This document shows positions 15,908 through 22,521 of a stretch of 22,521 bases of DNA, piece by piece. The stretch comes from DASZZV01 sp035544835 (GTDB lineage Bacteria > Acidobacteriota > Thermoanaerobaculia > Gp7-AA8), in assembly GCA_035544835.1 (NCBI GenBank), contig DASZZV010000398.1, forward strand, positions 1-22,521. Direction: 5' to 3'. The notes under the pieces were generated by a model that was not told the DNA's origin, ran no database searches, and worked only from the letters and a program-made list of their open reading frames with translations. The position numbers were made by a program, and so were the translations under genes. Each line of letters begins with the position of its first letter. Within the stretch, counting starts at the first letter, position 1.

Positions 15908-16118
15908 GGCCGCGAAGGCGGCCGGAAGACCTGTAGCACCGCCCGTAAGGGCGGTGAATCGCGCGGAGCGTCAGACATTCAGGCCGCGAAGGCGGCCGGC
16001 AGAAAGTGGCGACTGTCGCCCGCCTTCGCGGGCTGAAATTGTTTCCGGCCCCGCGGTCACCGGGCTCACGCCCGGTGCTACAGGTCTGACGCGCGCCTTC
16101 GCGCGCTGAATTCTGAAT
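15908..16118. repeat. two head-to-head three-hairpin units
   Basis: Six hairpins occur in 200 bp. Left unit (+): GGCCGC-GAAG-GCGGCC at 15908-15923, CACCGCCC-GTAA-GGGCGGTG at 15937-15956, and GGCCGC-GAAG-GCGGCC at 15982-15997. Right unit, read on the minus strand: GCGCGC-GAAG-GCGCGC at 16106-16091, CACCGGGC-GTGA-GCCCGGTG at 16077-16058, and GCCCGC-GAAG-GCGGGC at 16033-16018. The order of loops is the same in both units, both middle loops are GNRA, and stem changes are compensated. AGACCTGTAG precedes the GNRA hairpin in both. A small dyad (GGCGAC-T-GTCGCC, 16008-16020) lies near the centre. This accounts for most of the 266-bp gap between the DUF1761 and DinB genes. Confidence 0.8.
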
Positions 16119-16149
16119 CACCGCTGGAAACCTCGCGGCAGCGTTCCCA

Positions 16150-16644
16150 CTACGGTTTCGCGTCGACCCCGCGCCACAGATTCGAGGTTTTCAAATCCGT
16201 CGCACCACTGGCTTTCGCGTAGAGAAAGAGCTGCATTTTGTACGCGGCCAGCCACTTCAGTGGTCCATTGAGAATCGCCACGGCAAGCGGGGCTGTGACG
16301 GCGCCGCCCGGCATGGGCGCTTCCTTCGCCAACATCTCTTCCGAGGCCCGGTCGAAGAATGCCTCGATCTCGCCCTTCTGCAGCGCCATCATCTGAGGGA
16401 AGCCCTCGGCCGGCATCTCCTTCACCCTCTCCGAATACTCGCTGAACAATTTCCAGTTCGCCTCGGACATGCAGCGGATGGCTCCGGTCGCACAGATGGC
16501 GAGATAGCGGAGGAGCTCAACGGTCGAGCGCTGCTCGGGCGCAGGTCGATAGGAGTACGACTCGGGGCTGAGCTTCGTGAAGAGGTGCGAGGCGATGTCG
16601 CATTCGCGTGTGAGGCTGTCTCTGAGCTGGTCTTTGGTGATCAT
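16150..16644 (-). CDS. DinB-like four-helix protein
   Basis: Protein of 164 residues, largely helical, similar in layout to the DinB/YfiT superfamily: MITKDQLRDSLTRECDIASHLFTKL opens the first helix, RPAPEQRSTVELLRYLAICAT is the second, and LNGPLKWLAAYKMQLFLYAKASG the fourth. The usual metal-binding His triad is not evident: His20 is the only clear candidate, and the later HRxQ-type motif reads YKMQL. It may therefore be a metal-free member. AGGAG lies 7 bp before the ATG at 16644. The frame upstream runs through the 122-bp element and is not coding. The biochemical role is unknown. Confidence 0.78.
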   Translation of the reverse strand: MITKDQLRDSLTRECDIASHLFTKLSPESYSYRPAPEQRSTVELLRYLAICATGAIRCMSEANWKLFSEYSERVKEMPAEGFPQMMALQKGEIEAFFDRASEEMLAKEAPMPGGAVTAPLAVAILNGPLKWLAAYKMQLFLYAKASGATDLKTSNLWRGVDAKP

Positions 16645-16674
16645 GAAAAGGCTCCTGAATTCTATGGTTGCTTC

Positions 16675-16796
16675 TTGTGTGGCACAGGCACTCTTGCCTG
16701 TGTGCCGCGGCGTCGAGCCGCGGCGTTCCTGTAATGATTCACAGAGAAGTCGGCCTCGACGGCCGACACACAGGCAAGAGTGCCTGTGCCACACAA
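16675..16796 (+). mobile_element. 122-bp four-hairpin element, copy B
   Basis: Same length and orientation as the copy at 8871-8992, with identical 30-bp terminal inverted repeats (16675-16704 and 16767-16796). The second hairpin reads CCGCGGC-GTCGA-GCCGCGG (16705-16723). Compared with copy A both sides of one stem pair changed, A-T to G-C (8903/8917 versus 16707/16721). Only the central ~25 bp differ freely. It sits between the DinB gene's ribosome site and the terminator of the peptidase gene, leaving 3 bp to that terminator's T tract. Confidence 0.8.
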
Positions 16797-16799
16797 TCG

Positions 16800-16836
16800 A
16801 AAAAACTGCGGCCGCGCGATTGCCGCGCGGCCGCAG
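16800..16836 (-). terminator. intrinsic terminator of the M3 peptidase gene
   Basis: On the minus strand, 14 bp after the stop codon, CTGCGGCCGCGCG pairs perfectly with CGCGCGGCCGCAG (13-bp stem 16806-16818/16824-16836, 5-base loop) and is followed by six T residues (16805-16800). This is the clearest rho-independent terminator in the window. Confidence 0.88.
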
Positions 16837-16850
16837 GAACACCAAGTCAC

Positions 16851-19058
16851 TTACTTTACGGACGGCGCTGTCTTCAGACCGCGCTCGATCAACAACGGCT
16901 CGACGATCGGGTCGCGGCCGCGGAAGGCGCGATACATCGCCGCCTCTTCCTCGCTGCCACCGCGCGACAGAATCATCTCGCGGAAACGCTGGCCGTTCTC
17001 GCGCGTCATGCCGCCGTGCTCCTTGAACCAGTAGAAGGCGTCGTCGTCGATCAACTCACTCCAGAGATAGGCGTAATAACCGGCCGAATACCCACCCGGC
17101 CAGATGTGTGAGAAGTAGGTCGTGTGGTAACGGGGCGGCACCTGTGGCATATCGATCTTGAACTTCTTCAGAGCGTCAGGCTCGAAGGTGTTCACATCCT
17201 GCTCCGGTGCGCTCGCCGGCAGAGCGTGCCAGGCAAGGTCGAGCAACGCCGCGGCGAGGTACTCAGTGGTTGCATAACCCTGATTGAAGGTCCGTGACTT
17301 CTTGATCTTGTCGACCAGAACCTTCGGCATCGGCTGACCGGTCTGATAGTGTTTGGCGTAGTTCGCGAAAACGGTCGGCTCCGTTGCCCAGTGCTCATTG
17401 AACTGCGATGGGAACTCGACGAAGTCGCGGGGAACGTTGGTACCGGCCACGGTCGGATAGCGGACGCTCGAGAACATGCCATGGAGGGCATGACCGAACT
17501 CGTGAAACATCGTCGTCACGTCGTCAAAGCTGAGTAGCGCAGGCTGTCCGGCGGCGGGTTTGGTGAAGTTGGTCACGTTGAAGACAACCGGCTTTGTTCC
17601 CATCAAACCGCTCTGGTCGACAAAGCTGTCCATCCATGCGCCACCGCTCTTGTTGGGTCGCGTGTAGTAGTCGGCGTACCAGATCGCCATCGACTTTCCA
17701 TCGGCGTCGAAAACTTCGAAGACGCGGACGTCAGGCTGATAAACAGGCAGGTCGTGGCGCTCCTGGAAGGTCAGGCCGTACAACTTGTTGGCCGCGAAGA
17801 AAACGCCGTCGCGAAGAACGTGCTCGAGCTCGAAGTAGGGCTTCACCTGCGACTCATCGATGTCGTATTCGGCTTTGCGGACCTTCTCGGAGTAGTACTC
17901 CCAATCCTGAGGACCGAGCTTGAATCCGCCCTTTTCCTTATCGATCAGTTTTTGCATGCGCGCCGCTTCGTTACGCGCTTTGGAAGTGGCTCCGGGAACG
18001 AGGCCGTTGAGCAGCTTGAGCGCCTGCTCCGGTGTCCTGGCCATTTGATCGTCCAACACGTAGGCGGCGTAGGTCGGGTAGCCGAGGAGTTTGGCGCGCT
18101 GAGCCCGAATCTGGGCCAGACGCGACACGATAGCCTTAGTGTCATTCTCCCCGCCGTGGTTACCGCGCTGCATCGAGGCGTTGAATAAACGCTCGCGAAG
18201 GGAGCGGTTTTTGAGGCTGGAGAGTGCCGGCTGCTGGGTGGTGTTGCGGAGTACCAGCACCCACTTTCCGGTGAGTCCCTTCTCTTTGGCAGCATCAGCA
18301 GCAGCGGCAATGTCGCTGTCGCTGAGTCCTTCGAGCTGTGCCTTGTCGTCGACGACAACCGCCGAGGCGTTGGTGTCGGCCAGCACCTTGTCGTGGAACT
18401 GAGTCGTGAGCTTCGACTCTTCCTGATTTAGAGCCCGAAGCGTGGTTTTGTCAGCCTCGGAAAGCTGTGCGCCGGCGCGCACGAAGTTGCGGTAATAGCG
18501 CTCGACGAGGTATTTGCTTTCCGGATCGAGTGAGTCGCGGTGGTCGTTGATCGACTTGACCCGGTCATACAGCTTCCCATTCAGATAAATGGCATCCTGA
18601 TGGGCCGCCAGCTTCGGAGACTCCTCGGCCTCGATCTTCTGAATGGTGTCGTTGGTGTTGGACTGGGCGAGATTGAAGAAGACCTTCGAGGAGCGCGTGA
18701 GAAGGGCGCCGGAACGCTCCATCGGCTCGATGGTGTTGGCGAAGGTCGCCGCCTCCGGATTGTTGGCAATGCCCTCAACCTCGGCCAGATGCTGCTTCAT
18801 CCCCTCTTCGAGAGCGGGCTGGTAGTCGCTGTCCTTGATTTTGTCGAAGGGCGGCGCCTGATAAAGCAGGATGCTTTGAGCGAAGAAGGGGTTGGGTTCG
18901 ACAACAGGAGCCGGAGGGGGCGCCGGAGCCGGAGGGGGCGCCGGAGCCATAGCCTGCGGCGGAGCCGCTTGAGGAGCGACCTGCGGGGCCATGGGCTGCT
19001 GCGAGCAGGCTGCAAGGACGAGACTAAGCGCGAGAGTGAACGAATAGCGTCGAATCAT
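16851..19058 (-). CDS. M3 family zinc metallopeptidase, lipoprotein
   Basis: Protein of 735 residues, similar to peptidyl-dipeptidase Dcp and oligopeptidase A. The zinc motif HEFGHALHG starts at His519 (ligands His519 and His523, catalytic Glu520), and Glu548 in DFVEFPSQFNEHW is the likely third ligand, 28 residues after Glu520. The C-terminal YLWSELIDDDAFYWFKE and RFREMILSRGGS are family-typical. The N-terminus is a lipoprotein signal with Cys18 in an LAAC lipobox, then a Pro/Ala-rich tether (about 25-56). It should cleave short peptides on the periplasmic side. I use ATG 19058, which has GGAAGG just upstream; a TTG at 19073 is less likely. An intrinsic terminator follows. Confidence 0.93.
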   Translation of the reverse strand: MIRRYSFTLALSLVLAACSQQPMAPQVAPQAAPPQAMAPAPPPAPAPPPAPVVEPNPFFAQSILLYQAPPFDKIKDSDYQPALEEGMKQHLAEVEGIANNPEAATFANTIEPMERSGALLTRSSKVFFNLAQSNTNDTIQKIEAEESPKLAAHQDAIYLNGKLYDRVKSINDHRDSLDPESKYLVERYYRNFVRAGAQLSEADKTTLRALNQEESKLTTQFHDKVLADTNASAVVVDDKAQLEGLSDSDIAAAADAAKEKGLTGKWVLVLRNTTQQPALSSLKNRSLRERLFNASMQRGNHGGENDTKAIVSRLAQIRAQRAKLLGYPTYAAYVLDDQMARTPEQALKLLNGLVPGATSKARNEAARMQKLIDKEKGGFKLGPQDWEYYSEKVRKAEYDIDESQVKPYFELEHVLRDGVFFAANKLYGLTFQERHDLPVYQPDVRVFEVFDADGKSMAIWYADYYTRPNKSGGAWMDSFVDQSGLMGTKPVVFNVTNFTKPAAGQPALLSFDDVTTMFHEFGHALHGMFSSVRYPTVAGTNVPRDFVEFPSQFNEHWATEPTVFANYAKHYQTGQPMPKVLVDKIKKSRTFNQGYATTEYLAAALLDLAWHALPASAPEQDVNTFEPDALKKFKIDMPQVPPRYHTTYFSHIWPGGYSAGYYAYLWSELIDDDAFYWFKEHGGMTRENGQRFREMILSRGGSEEEAAMYRAFRGRDPIVEPLLIERGLKTAPSVK
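18907..18948. repeat. 18-bp tandem repeat inside the peptidase tether
   Basis: The unit GGAGCCGGAGGGGGCGCC occurs twice in tandem (18907-18924, 18925-18942), plus a 6-bp partial copy. It is in frame (18 bp) and encodes alternating Pro and Ala in the linker after the lipidated cysteine, so changes in copy number would lengthen or shorten the tether without a frameshift. Confidence 0.8.
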
Positions 19059-19372
19059 AAACCTTCCATTCAATTGTGTTTGACACGCGGAACGCGGGTC
19101 AGCGGTGACGGAAATTTAAGCGGCCCAGCATACTCCACGCGCGAACGGGTTTGCCCGGCGCCGAGTCGCAATTCCGTGAACATTCGCACGCTGGAGAACA
19201 TGGCGAACGACAGGGGTATTTTCGGTGCAGGCTCCAATTGACAGCTCCCAAAAAATTGGAATAACCTTCGCGTTTCTCTTCGCGAAAGGATCTTCCGGTC
19301 AGGCATTACCGCACTCTCCATCACCGTGTGAACAAACGATGCCCGGTGGTCCCAGTGAGCGAGTACCCGCTC
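19059..19372. other. intergenic region upstream of the M3 peptidase gene
   Basis: I see no gene in these 314 bp. A minus-strand open frame of 84 codons (19070-19324) has no recognisable content. There is a 7-bp inverted repeat TCCAATT (19233-19239) / AATTGGA (19254-19260) and, next to it, an imperfect hairpin CCTTCGCG / CGCGAAAGG (19265-19289). On the plus strand TTGACA (19238-19243), 16 bp and AATAAC form a promoter-like pair, but nothing downstream on that strand is coding. Confidence 0.45.
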
Positions 19373-20158
19373 TCAGCCGATCTGGACAGTGAGCATAGAG
19401 ATCGATCCTCCATCCACTCCTTCGACCGGGAAGGTGACCCTTTCAGAACCGACGCGTGCTCCGGCGACGTAGAGAAGAGGCAGGAAGTGATCCGGTGTCG
19501 GTACTGACAGCAGCGCATCAGCACCAAGCACCTCGTAATCGATGAGGGTTTGCTCCTGCCCGGCCAGAAAGAAAGCGCGGGCCTGTTTCTCGAAGCGAAC
19601 AGCCCAATCGAATGGCTCCGGCATGTGCCGGCCCCAGGCGTAGGCGTGCAGGTTATGAACGAGATTGCCGCTCCCCAGAATGAGGATCCCCTCGTCGCGC
19701 AGCGGGGCAAGCAGTCGTCCCACCTCATAGTGATATGCCGGCGGCTGGGTGTCGTCGATGCTCAGCTGCACGACAGGAACATCAGCCTCAGGGTACAGGT
19801 GGCAGAGCACCGACCAGGTCCCATGATCCAGACCCCAATCGTGATCGAGGCCGACGGCCAGAGGACTCAGAAGAGACTGAACGCGAGTGGCCAGGCCCGG
19901 GGCACCGGCTGCCGGATACTGCACCTGGTAGAGGGGAGGCGGGAACCCACCGAAGTCGTGAATCGTGCGAGGTCGCTCCATGGCAGTCACGAGCGTGGCG
20001 GGAAGATACCAGTGCGCGGAGATGCAGAGAATGGCGCGCGGTCGTGGAAGCCGTGCTCCCATGGTCGCCCAGGCTTCTGTATATGCGTTCTGCTGAATGG
20101 CGTTCATCGGATTGCCATGGCCGAAGAAGATGGCCGGCATGCGCTGAGAGTGACTCAT
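19373..20158 (-). CDS. ygiD: YgiD-type extradiol ring-cleavage dioxygenase
   Basis: Protein of 261 residues of the DODA/LigB-like class III extradiol dioxygenases. Four putative metal-binding histidines are at His14 (FGHGNPM), His49 (SAHWY), His168 (NLVHNL) and His224 (TPDHFLP); the spacing of 35, 119 and 56 residues closely follows that recalled for E. coli YgiD. LDHGTWSVL is also conserved. YgiD cleaves DOPA at the 4,5 position in vitro; the natural substrate here is unknown. The start at 20158 matches the YgiD N-terminus, MSHSQRMPAIFFGHGNPMN; a TTG at 20173 lies within heptamer repeats. The TupA-like gene ends 11 bp upstream on the same strand. Confidence 0.9.
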   Translation of the reverse strand: MSHSQRMPAIFFGHGNPMNAIQQNAYTEAWATMGARLPRPRAILCISAHWYLPATLVTAMERPRTIHDFGGFPPPLYQVQYPAAGAPGLATRVQSLLSPLAVGLDHDWGLDHGTWSVLCHLYPEADVPVVQLSIDDTQPPAYHYEVGRLLAPLRDEGILILGSGNLVHNLHAYAWGRHMPEPFDWAVRFEKQARAFFLAGQEQTLIDYEVLGADALLSVPTPDHFLPLLYVAGARVGSERVTFPVEGVDGGSISMLTVQIG

Positions 20159-20162
20159 GGTC

Positions 20163-20190
20163 TCAATTCTCAATTCTCAATTCTCAATTC
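20163..20190. repeat. tandem heptamers forming the end of a gene
   Basis: Four perfect TCAATTC units (20163-20169, 20170-20176, 20177-20183, 20184-20190). On the minus strand they read GAATTGA, supply the last codons (ending RIEN) and the stop codon of the TupA-like gene, and then run into the gap before ygiD. No inverted partner is seen. Confidence 0.85.
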
Positions 20191-21024
20191 CGCGAGGCCC
20201 GCCGCCGGCTTCTCCGAGAGTAGCCAGAACTCGCGGTGCCCTCTGGTTTTGAATTGCTGAATGACCTGCTGACCTCGACTACCCAGAAGCCAGTCGGCGA
20301 AGACTTGAGCATTGCGAAGCTCAGCGGGGTTCGTATTCACAAGCGTGACGGCATACACGTTCTTCAGCTGTGGATCGCCGGCGAAGAGCACCCGGAGACT
20401 GGTCGACGGACCGATGCGGTCAAACGTGGCACGATCGGTCAGCAGATACGCCTCGAGCTCGTTTGCTGATCGGAGAAGATGCGCCATCGGCTGGCCCATC
20501 GAGAGATAGCCCGGATTCCTGGTGGGGTCGATGTGAGCGCCGGCCCAGATTTTCAACTCCTTCGAATGGGTCCCGGAATGATCGCCCCGTGAGCAGAATT
20601 TGCTTCTCGACGCGGCGATCCGGGTGAAGGCATCGACTGCTGAGAGCGAGGACGCGATCGAGGCAGGATCACCGGGAGGGCCGGCAATGACGAAGTCGTT
20701 CCACATGAACTGCCTGTAGAGAAGCGGTTTCGCAGTGGCAACGAAGGCGCGCTCGGCATCAGGGTCGTGGCTGATCACAACGTCGACTTCCCCTCGCCGC
20801 GCCAGCTGCAGCGCCTGCCCTGAACCAACTACGAACGCGTGCAGCTCGATCCCGGTGTCGTGCTTGAGCTCGCGACCGAGAACCTCGAGTAGACCTGACC
20901 CCGCCAGGCTCGTGGTGGTAGCGATGGGAAGGGACCGAAATTCAGCAGAACGACGGCAATCACTCAGCGTGAGCAGCACCAGAACAAGCGCCAGTGCGCG
21001 CATGATCCGAGTCACCGTTCTCAT
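20170..21024 (-). CDS. TupA-like tungstate/molybdate-binding protein
   Basis: Periplasmic solute-binding protein of 284 residues. The TupA family pattern is clear: ATTTSL at 35-40, VGSGQAL at 66-72, HDPDAE at 86-91, MWNDFVIAGPPGDP at 107-120 and SRGDHSGTHSKEL at 145-157; these Ser/Thr/Arg-rich loops bind the oxyanion in known members. The N-terminal signal ends in LTLSDC, a poor lipobox because of Asp before Cys23, so lipidation is doubtful. A start at 21003 (Met8) is possible. The partner permease and ATPase (TupB, TupC) are not next to it. The C-terminus is encoded by heptamer repeats. Confidence 0.85.
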   Translation of the reverse strand: MRTVTRIMRALALVLVLLTLSDCRRSAEFRSLPIATTTSLAGSGLLEVLGRELKHDTGIELHAFVVGSGQALQLARRGEVDVVISHDPDAERAFVATAKPLLYRQFMWNDFVIAGPPGDPASIASSLSAVDAFTRIAASRSKFCSRGDHSGTHSKELKIWAGAHIDPTRNPGYLSMGQPMAHLLRSANELEAYLLTDRATFDRIGPSTSLRVLFAGDPQLKNVYAVTLVNTNPAELRNAQVFADWLLGSRGQQVIQQFKTRGHREFWLLSEKPAAGLAELRIEN

Positions 21025-21076
21025 CGCCGCGGCAGTTTAACCGGATCTCTCTGTTTCATACCGTGATCAGCACAGA

Positions 21077-22521
21077 TCACTTCAGCAAGGTGGTTGCAGT
21101 TGTCGATGCGGCCAATGGTTGCCCCGTACAGGGGCCGTAGGCGGCGACACTGGTGGTGTCCCTGATCAGCGGCAGACGGCGGGCCAGCATCGAGCGAACC
21201 ACTGTGTCGTGGCTTCCTACCGTAAAGATCTCGCCGGAGTGACATTGCTCGAATTGCTGCCCCCACCATGGCAGAGAACGGAGGCCCGGTTGCCCACTCT
21301 GCAGCCAGGCGTCGAAGTGGCGGATCGCGTAGTTGCTTCGCAGCTCGTTGGCATCGCGGGTCGCAATGGTCACCGGCTTTCGCACATAGAACGAAAGGGA
21401 GGGCTCGTAAGTCCGCACCGAGATGATCGACGCCTTTGCCCACTTCTCGGAAGGGAGCGACGAGACCAGCTCCCGCGTCGAGCGAATGCGGCCGACTGCC
21501 TGCATCACCGGCATCAGCAGGACCGGGGCGACAAAGATCGGAACGCCCAAAGCGATTGCAGCCAGCCATAAGCCGCGCCCGGACAGGGCAGCAATTCCGG
21601 AGGCGATCATCGTTACGCCCAGAATCATCAGAGCCGGTTTCGCCGCCGTCAGCAGTTCCGCAGGAACGTGACCACGACCGCGATAGACCAGAGGAAAGAC
21701 CACGAAGAGGAGGCCGATCACGGCCATCGCCATCGCCGCCGCTCGTCGGCCTGTCAGCGCAGGAATCGGCGATCTCGAGGTCCAGAGAAAGGCCACGAGA
21801 AGCGCGGCGGCCGGAACAACCGGGAGAATGTACTGTGGCCGTTTCGATTGCGAGATCGAGAAAAAGACCAGTGGCACGATCAGCCACAGAAGAAGGAAAA
21901 AGAGACGGCGATCGATTCGCCTAGCTTCATCGCGAAAGTTACCGAGGCGACGAAGGCCTGTCAGCAGCACAACCGACCAGGGGAACGTTCCGCCGAGAAA
22001 AATTGGGATGAAGTACCAGGGCGGCGCTGTTCTCTTCAGTTCGTTGGTGGTCAGCCGCTTGAAGGTCTCGGTGACGACCACATACTTCAGGAAATCGGGA
22101 ATGCGCATCGATACCGGCACGACCCAGGCGGCGATGATCAGCGCAAACGTGAAGATGGCCGGGAGCGTGAAAAGGGACGAGGAACGCCGGCACCTGATTC
22201 CGAATGGGAGGGCCACCATGAGGGGAACTGCGATTGCCACCGGCCCTTTCGTCAGGACGCCCAGAGCGATCGCGACCCAGGCCAGCAGTGCCCACCGCCG
22301 TGAGGTCGATCGATTGTCTTCGCTCACTGCCCTCTCGAAAGCCACGATTGCCAGGACGATGAAGAAGGTCAACGTGCTGTCGAAAATCACGACCCTGGAG
22401 AAGGCGACAGCGAGTGGAGACGCCGCGGTGATGAAGGCGGCGAGATATCCGGCCGTGCGCCCGAAGAGCAAGGCGCCGAACCATCCCGTCAGTGCGATCG
22501 TGGCCAGTGCGAAAAAGAGCG
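21077..22521 (-). CDS. GT39/ArnT-like glycosyltransferase, 5' end off window
   Basis: The frame is open from the window edge at 22521 to the stop at 21077, about 480 residues, and lacks a plausible start, so the N-terminus lies outside. It is a multi-span GT-C membrane enzyme: about eight hydrophobic segments plus the family-like FSRVVIFDSTLTFF and LGVLTKGPVAIAVPLMVALPF and YFIPIFLGGTFPWSV, all matching dolichyl- or undecaprenyl-phosphate-sugar-dependent transferases of the ArnT/PMT type. The conserved catalytic acidic residue of the first loop is not in view. It probably adds a sugar to lipid A, a glycan or a protein on the periplasmic side. A dyad GTGATC-AGCACA-GATCAC (21063-21080) overlaps the stop codon. 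Confidence 0.87.
   Translation of the reverse strand, partial: LFFALATIALTGWFGALLFGRTAGYLAAFITAASPLAVAFSRVVIFDSTLTFFIVLAIVAFERAVSEDNRSTSRRWALLAWVAIALGVLTKGPVAIAVPLMVALPFGIRCRRSSSLFTLPAIFTFALIIAAWVVPVSMRIPDFLKYVVVTETFKRLTTNELKRTAPPWYFIPIFLGGTFPWSVVLLTGLRRLGNFRDEARRIDRRLFFLLLWLIVPLVFFSISQSKRPQYILPVVPAAALLVAFLWTSRSPIPALTGRRAAAMAMAVIGLLFVVFPLVYRGRGHVPAELLTAAKPALMILGVTMIASGIAALSGRGLWLAAIALGVPIFVAPVLLMPVMQAVGRIRSTRELVSSLPSEKWAKASIISVRTYEPSLSFYVRKPVTIATRDANELRSNYAIRHFDAWLQSGQPGLRSLPWWGQQFEQCHSGEIFTVGSHDTVVRSMLARRLPLIRDTTSVAAYGPCTGQPLAASTTATTLLK

Noticed and set aside
16645..16845. 67-residue extension of the DinB-like protein
   Set aside because: It reads through the 122-bp element and the peptidase terminator.
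19070..19324. 84-codon minus-strand open frame upstream of the peptidase
   Set aside because: No ribosome site, no recognisable domain, and it overlaps the probable promoter region.
21021..21887. 288-codon minus-strand open frame
   Set aside because: It is out of frame with, and nested in, the clear glycosyltransferase gene; its Arg/Gly/Asp-rich content is typical of a shadow frame.

Overview
This is a GC-rich bacterial chromosomal window with about 21 protein genes, no rRNA or tRNA that I can recognise, no CRISPR array and no transposase. A GWxTD-domain protein, FtsX-type permeases with a coiled-coil efflux adaptor, several lipoproteins, a DUF1761 membrane protein, a GlnRS gene and many palindromic intergenic repeats together suggest a Gram-negative Acidobacteriota-like soil or environmental organism. 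That placement is an inference from gene content, not a proof.

Layout. 1-305: gene-free, repeat-rich, with a perfect 30-bp palindrome. 306-2187 (+): a secreted GH18-like protein and a GNAT acetyltransferase. 2209-3139: a divergent pair, the ribosome-rescue factor ArfB (-) and an OsmC-type peroxidase (+), whose start codons interlock. 3136-3302: a MITE-like element that supplies the OsmC stop codon. 3332-4021 (+): a histidine-phosphatase lipoprotein. 4027-6569 (-): a GWxTD protein and an outer-membrane beta-barrel protein. 6643-6984 (+): a small lipoprotein. 7058-8743 (-): GlnRS. 9009-10958 (-): a PilZ protein, then a DUF1330-SDR pair. 11019-15153 (-): an efflux operon of adaptor and two MacB/FtsX permeases, with no ATPase in the window. 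15467-15883 (+): a DUF1761 membrane protein. 16150-19058 (-): a DinB-like protein and an M3 metallopeptidase lipoprotein. 19373-21024 (-): a TupA-like oxyanion-binding protein and a YgiD-type extradiol dioxygenase. 21077-22521 (-): a GT39/ArnT-like glycosyltransferase cut by the window edge.

Most genes look like housekeeping or envelope functions (transport, lipoproteins, membrane proteins). The unusual content lies between them, in four repeat systems. (1) Seven loci carry tandem 7-bp repeats of different sequence, five of them arranged as facing inverted arms; at several loci the repeats run into gene ends. (2) A 122-bp element with 30-bp perfect terminal inverted repeats occurs twice, and one internal stem shows a compensatory base-pair change. 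(3) At 15908-16118 two three-hairpin units lie head to head; read in the same sense each is GAAG hairpin - GNRA hairpin - GAAG hairpin, with covarying stems. (4) A 165-167-bp element has ~33-bp inverted ends bounded by CTAG. None has a visible mobilising enzyme here, so any mobility would have to be supplied in trans.
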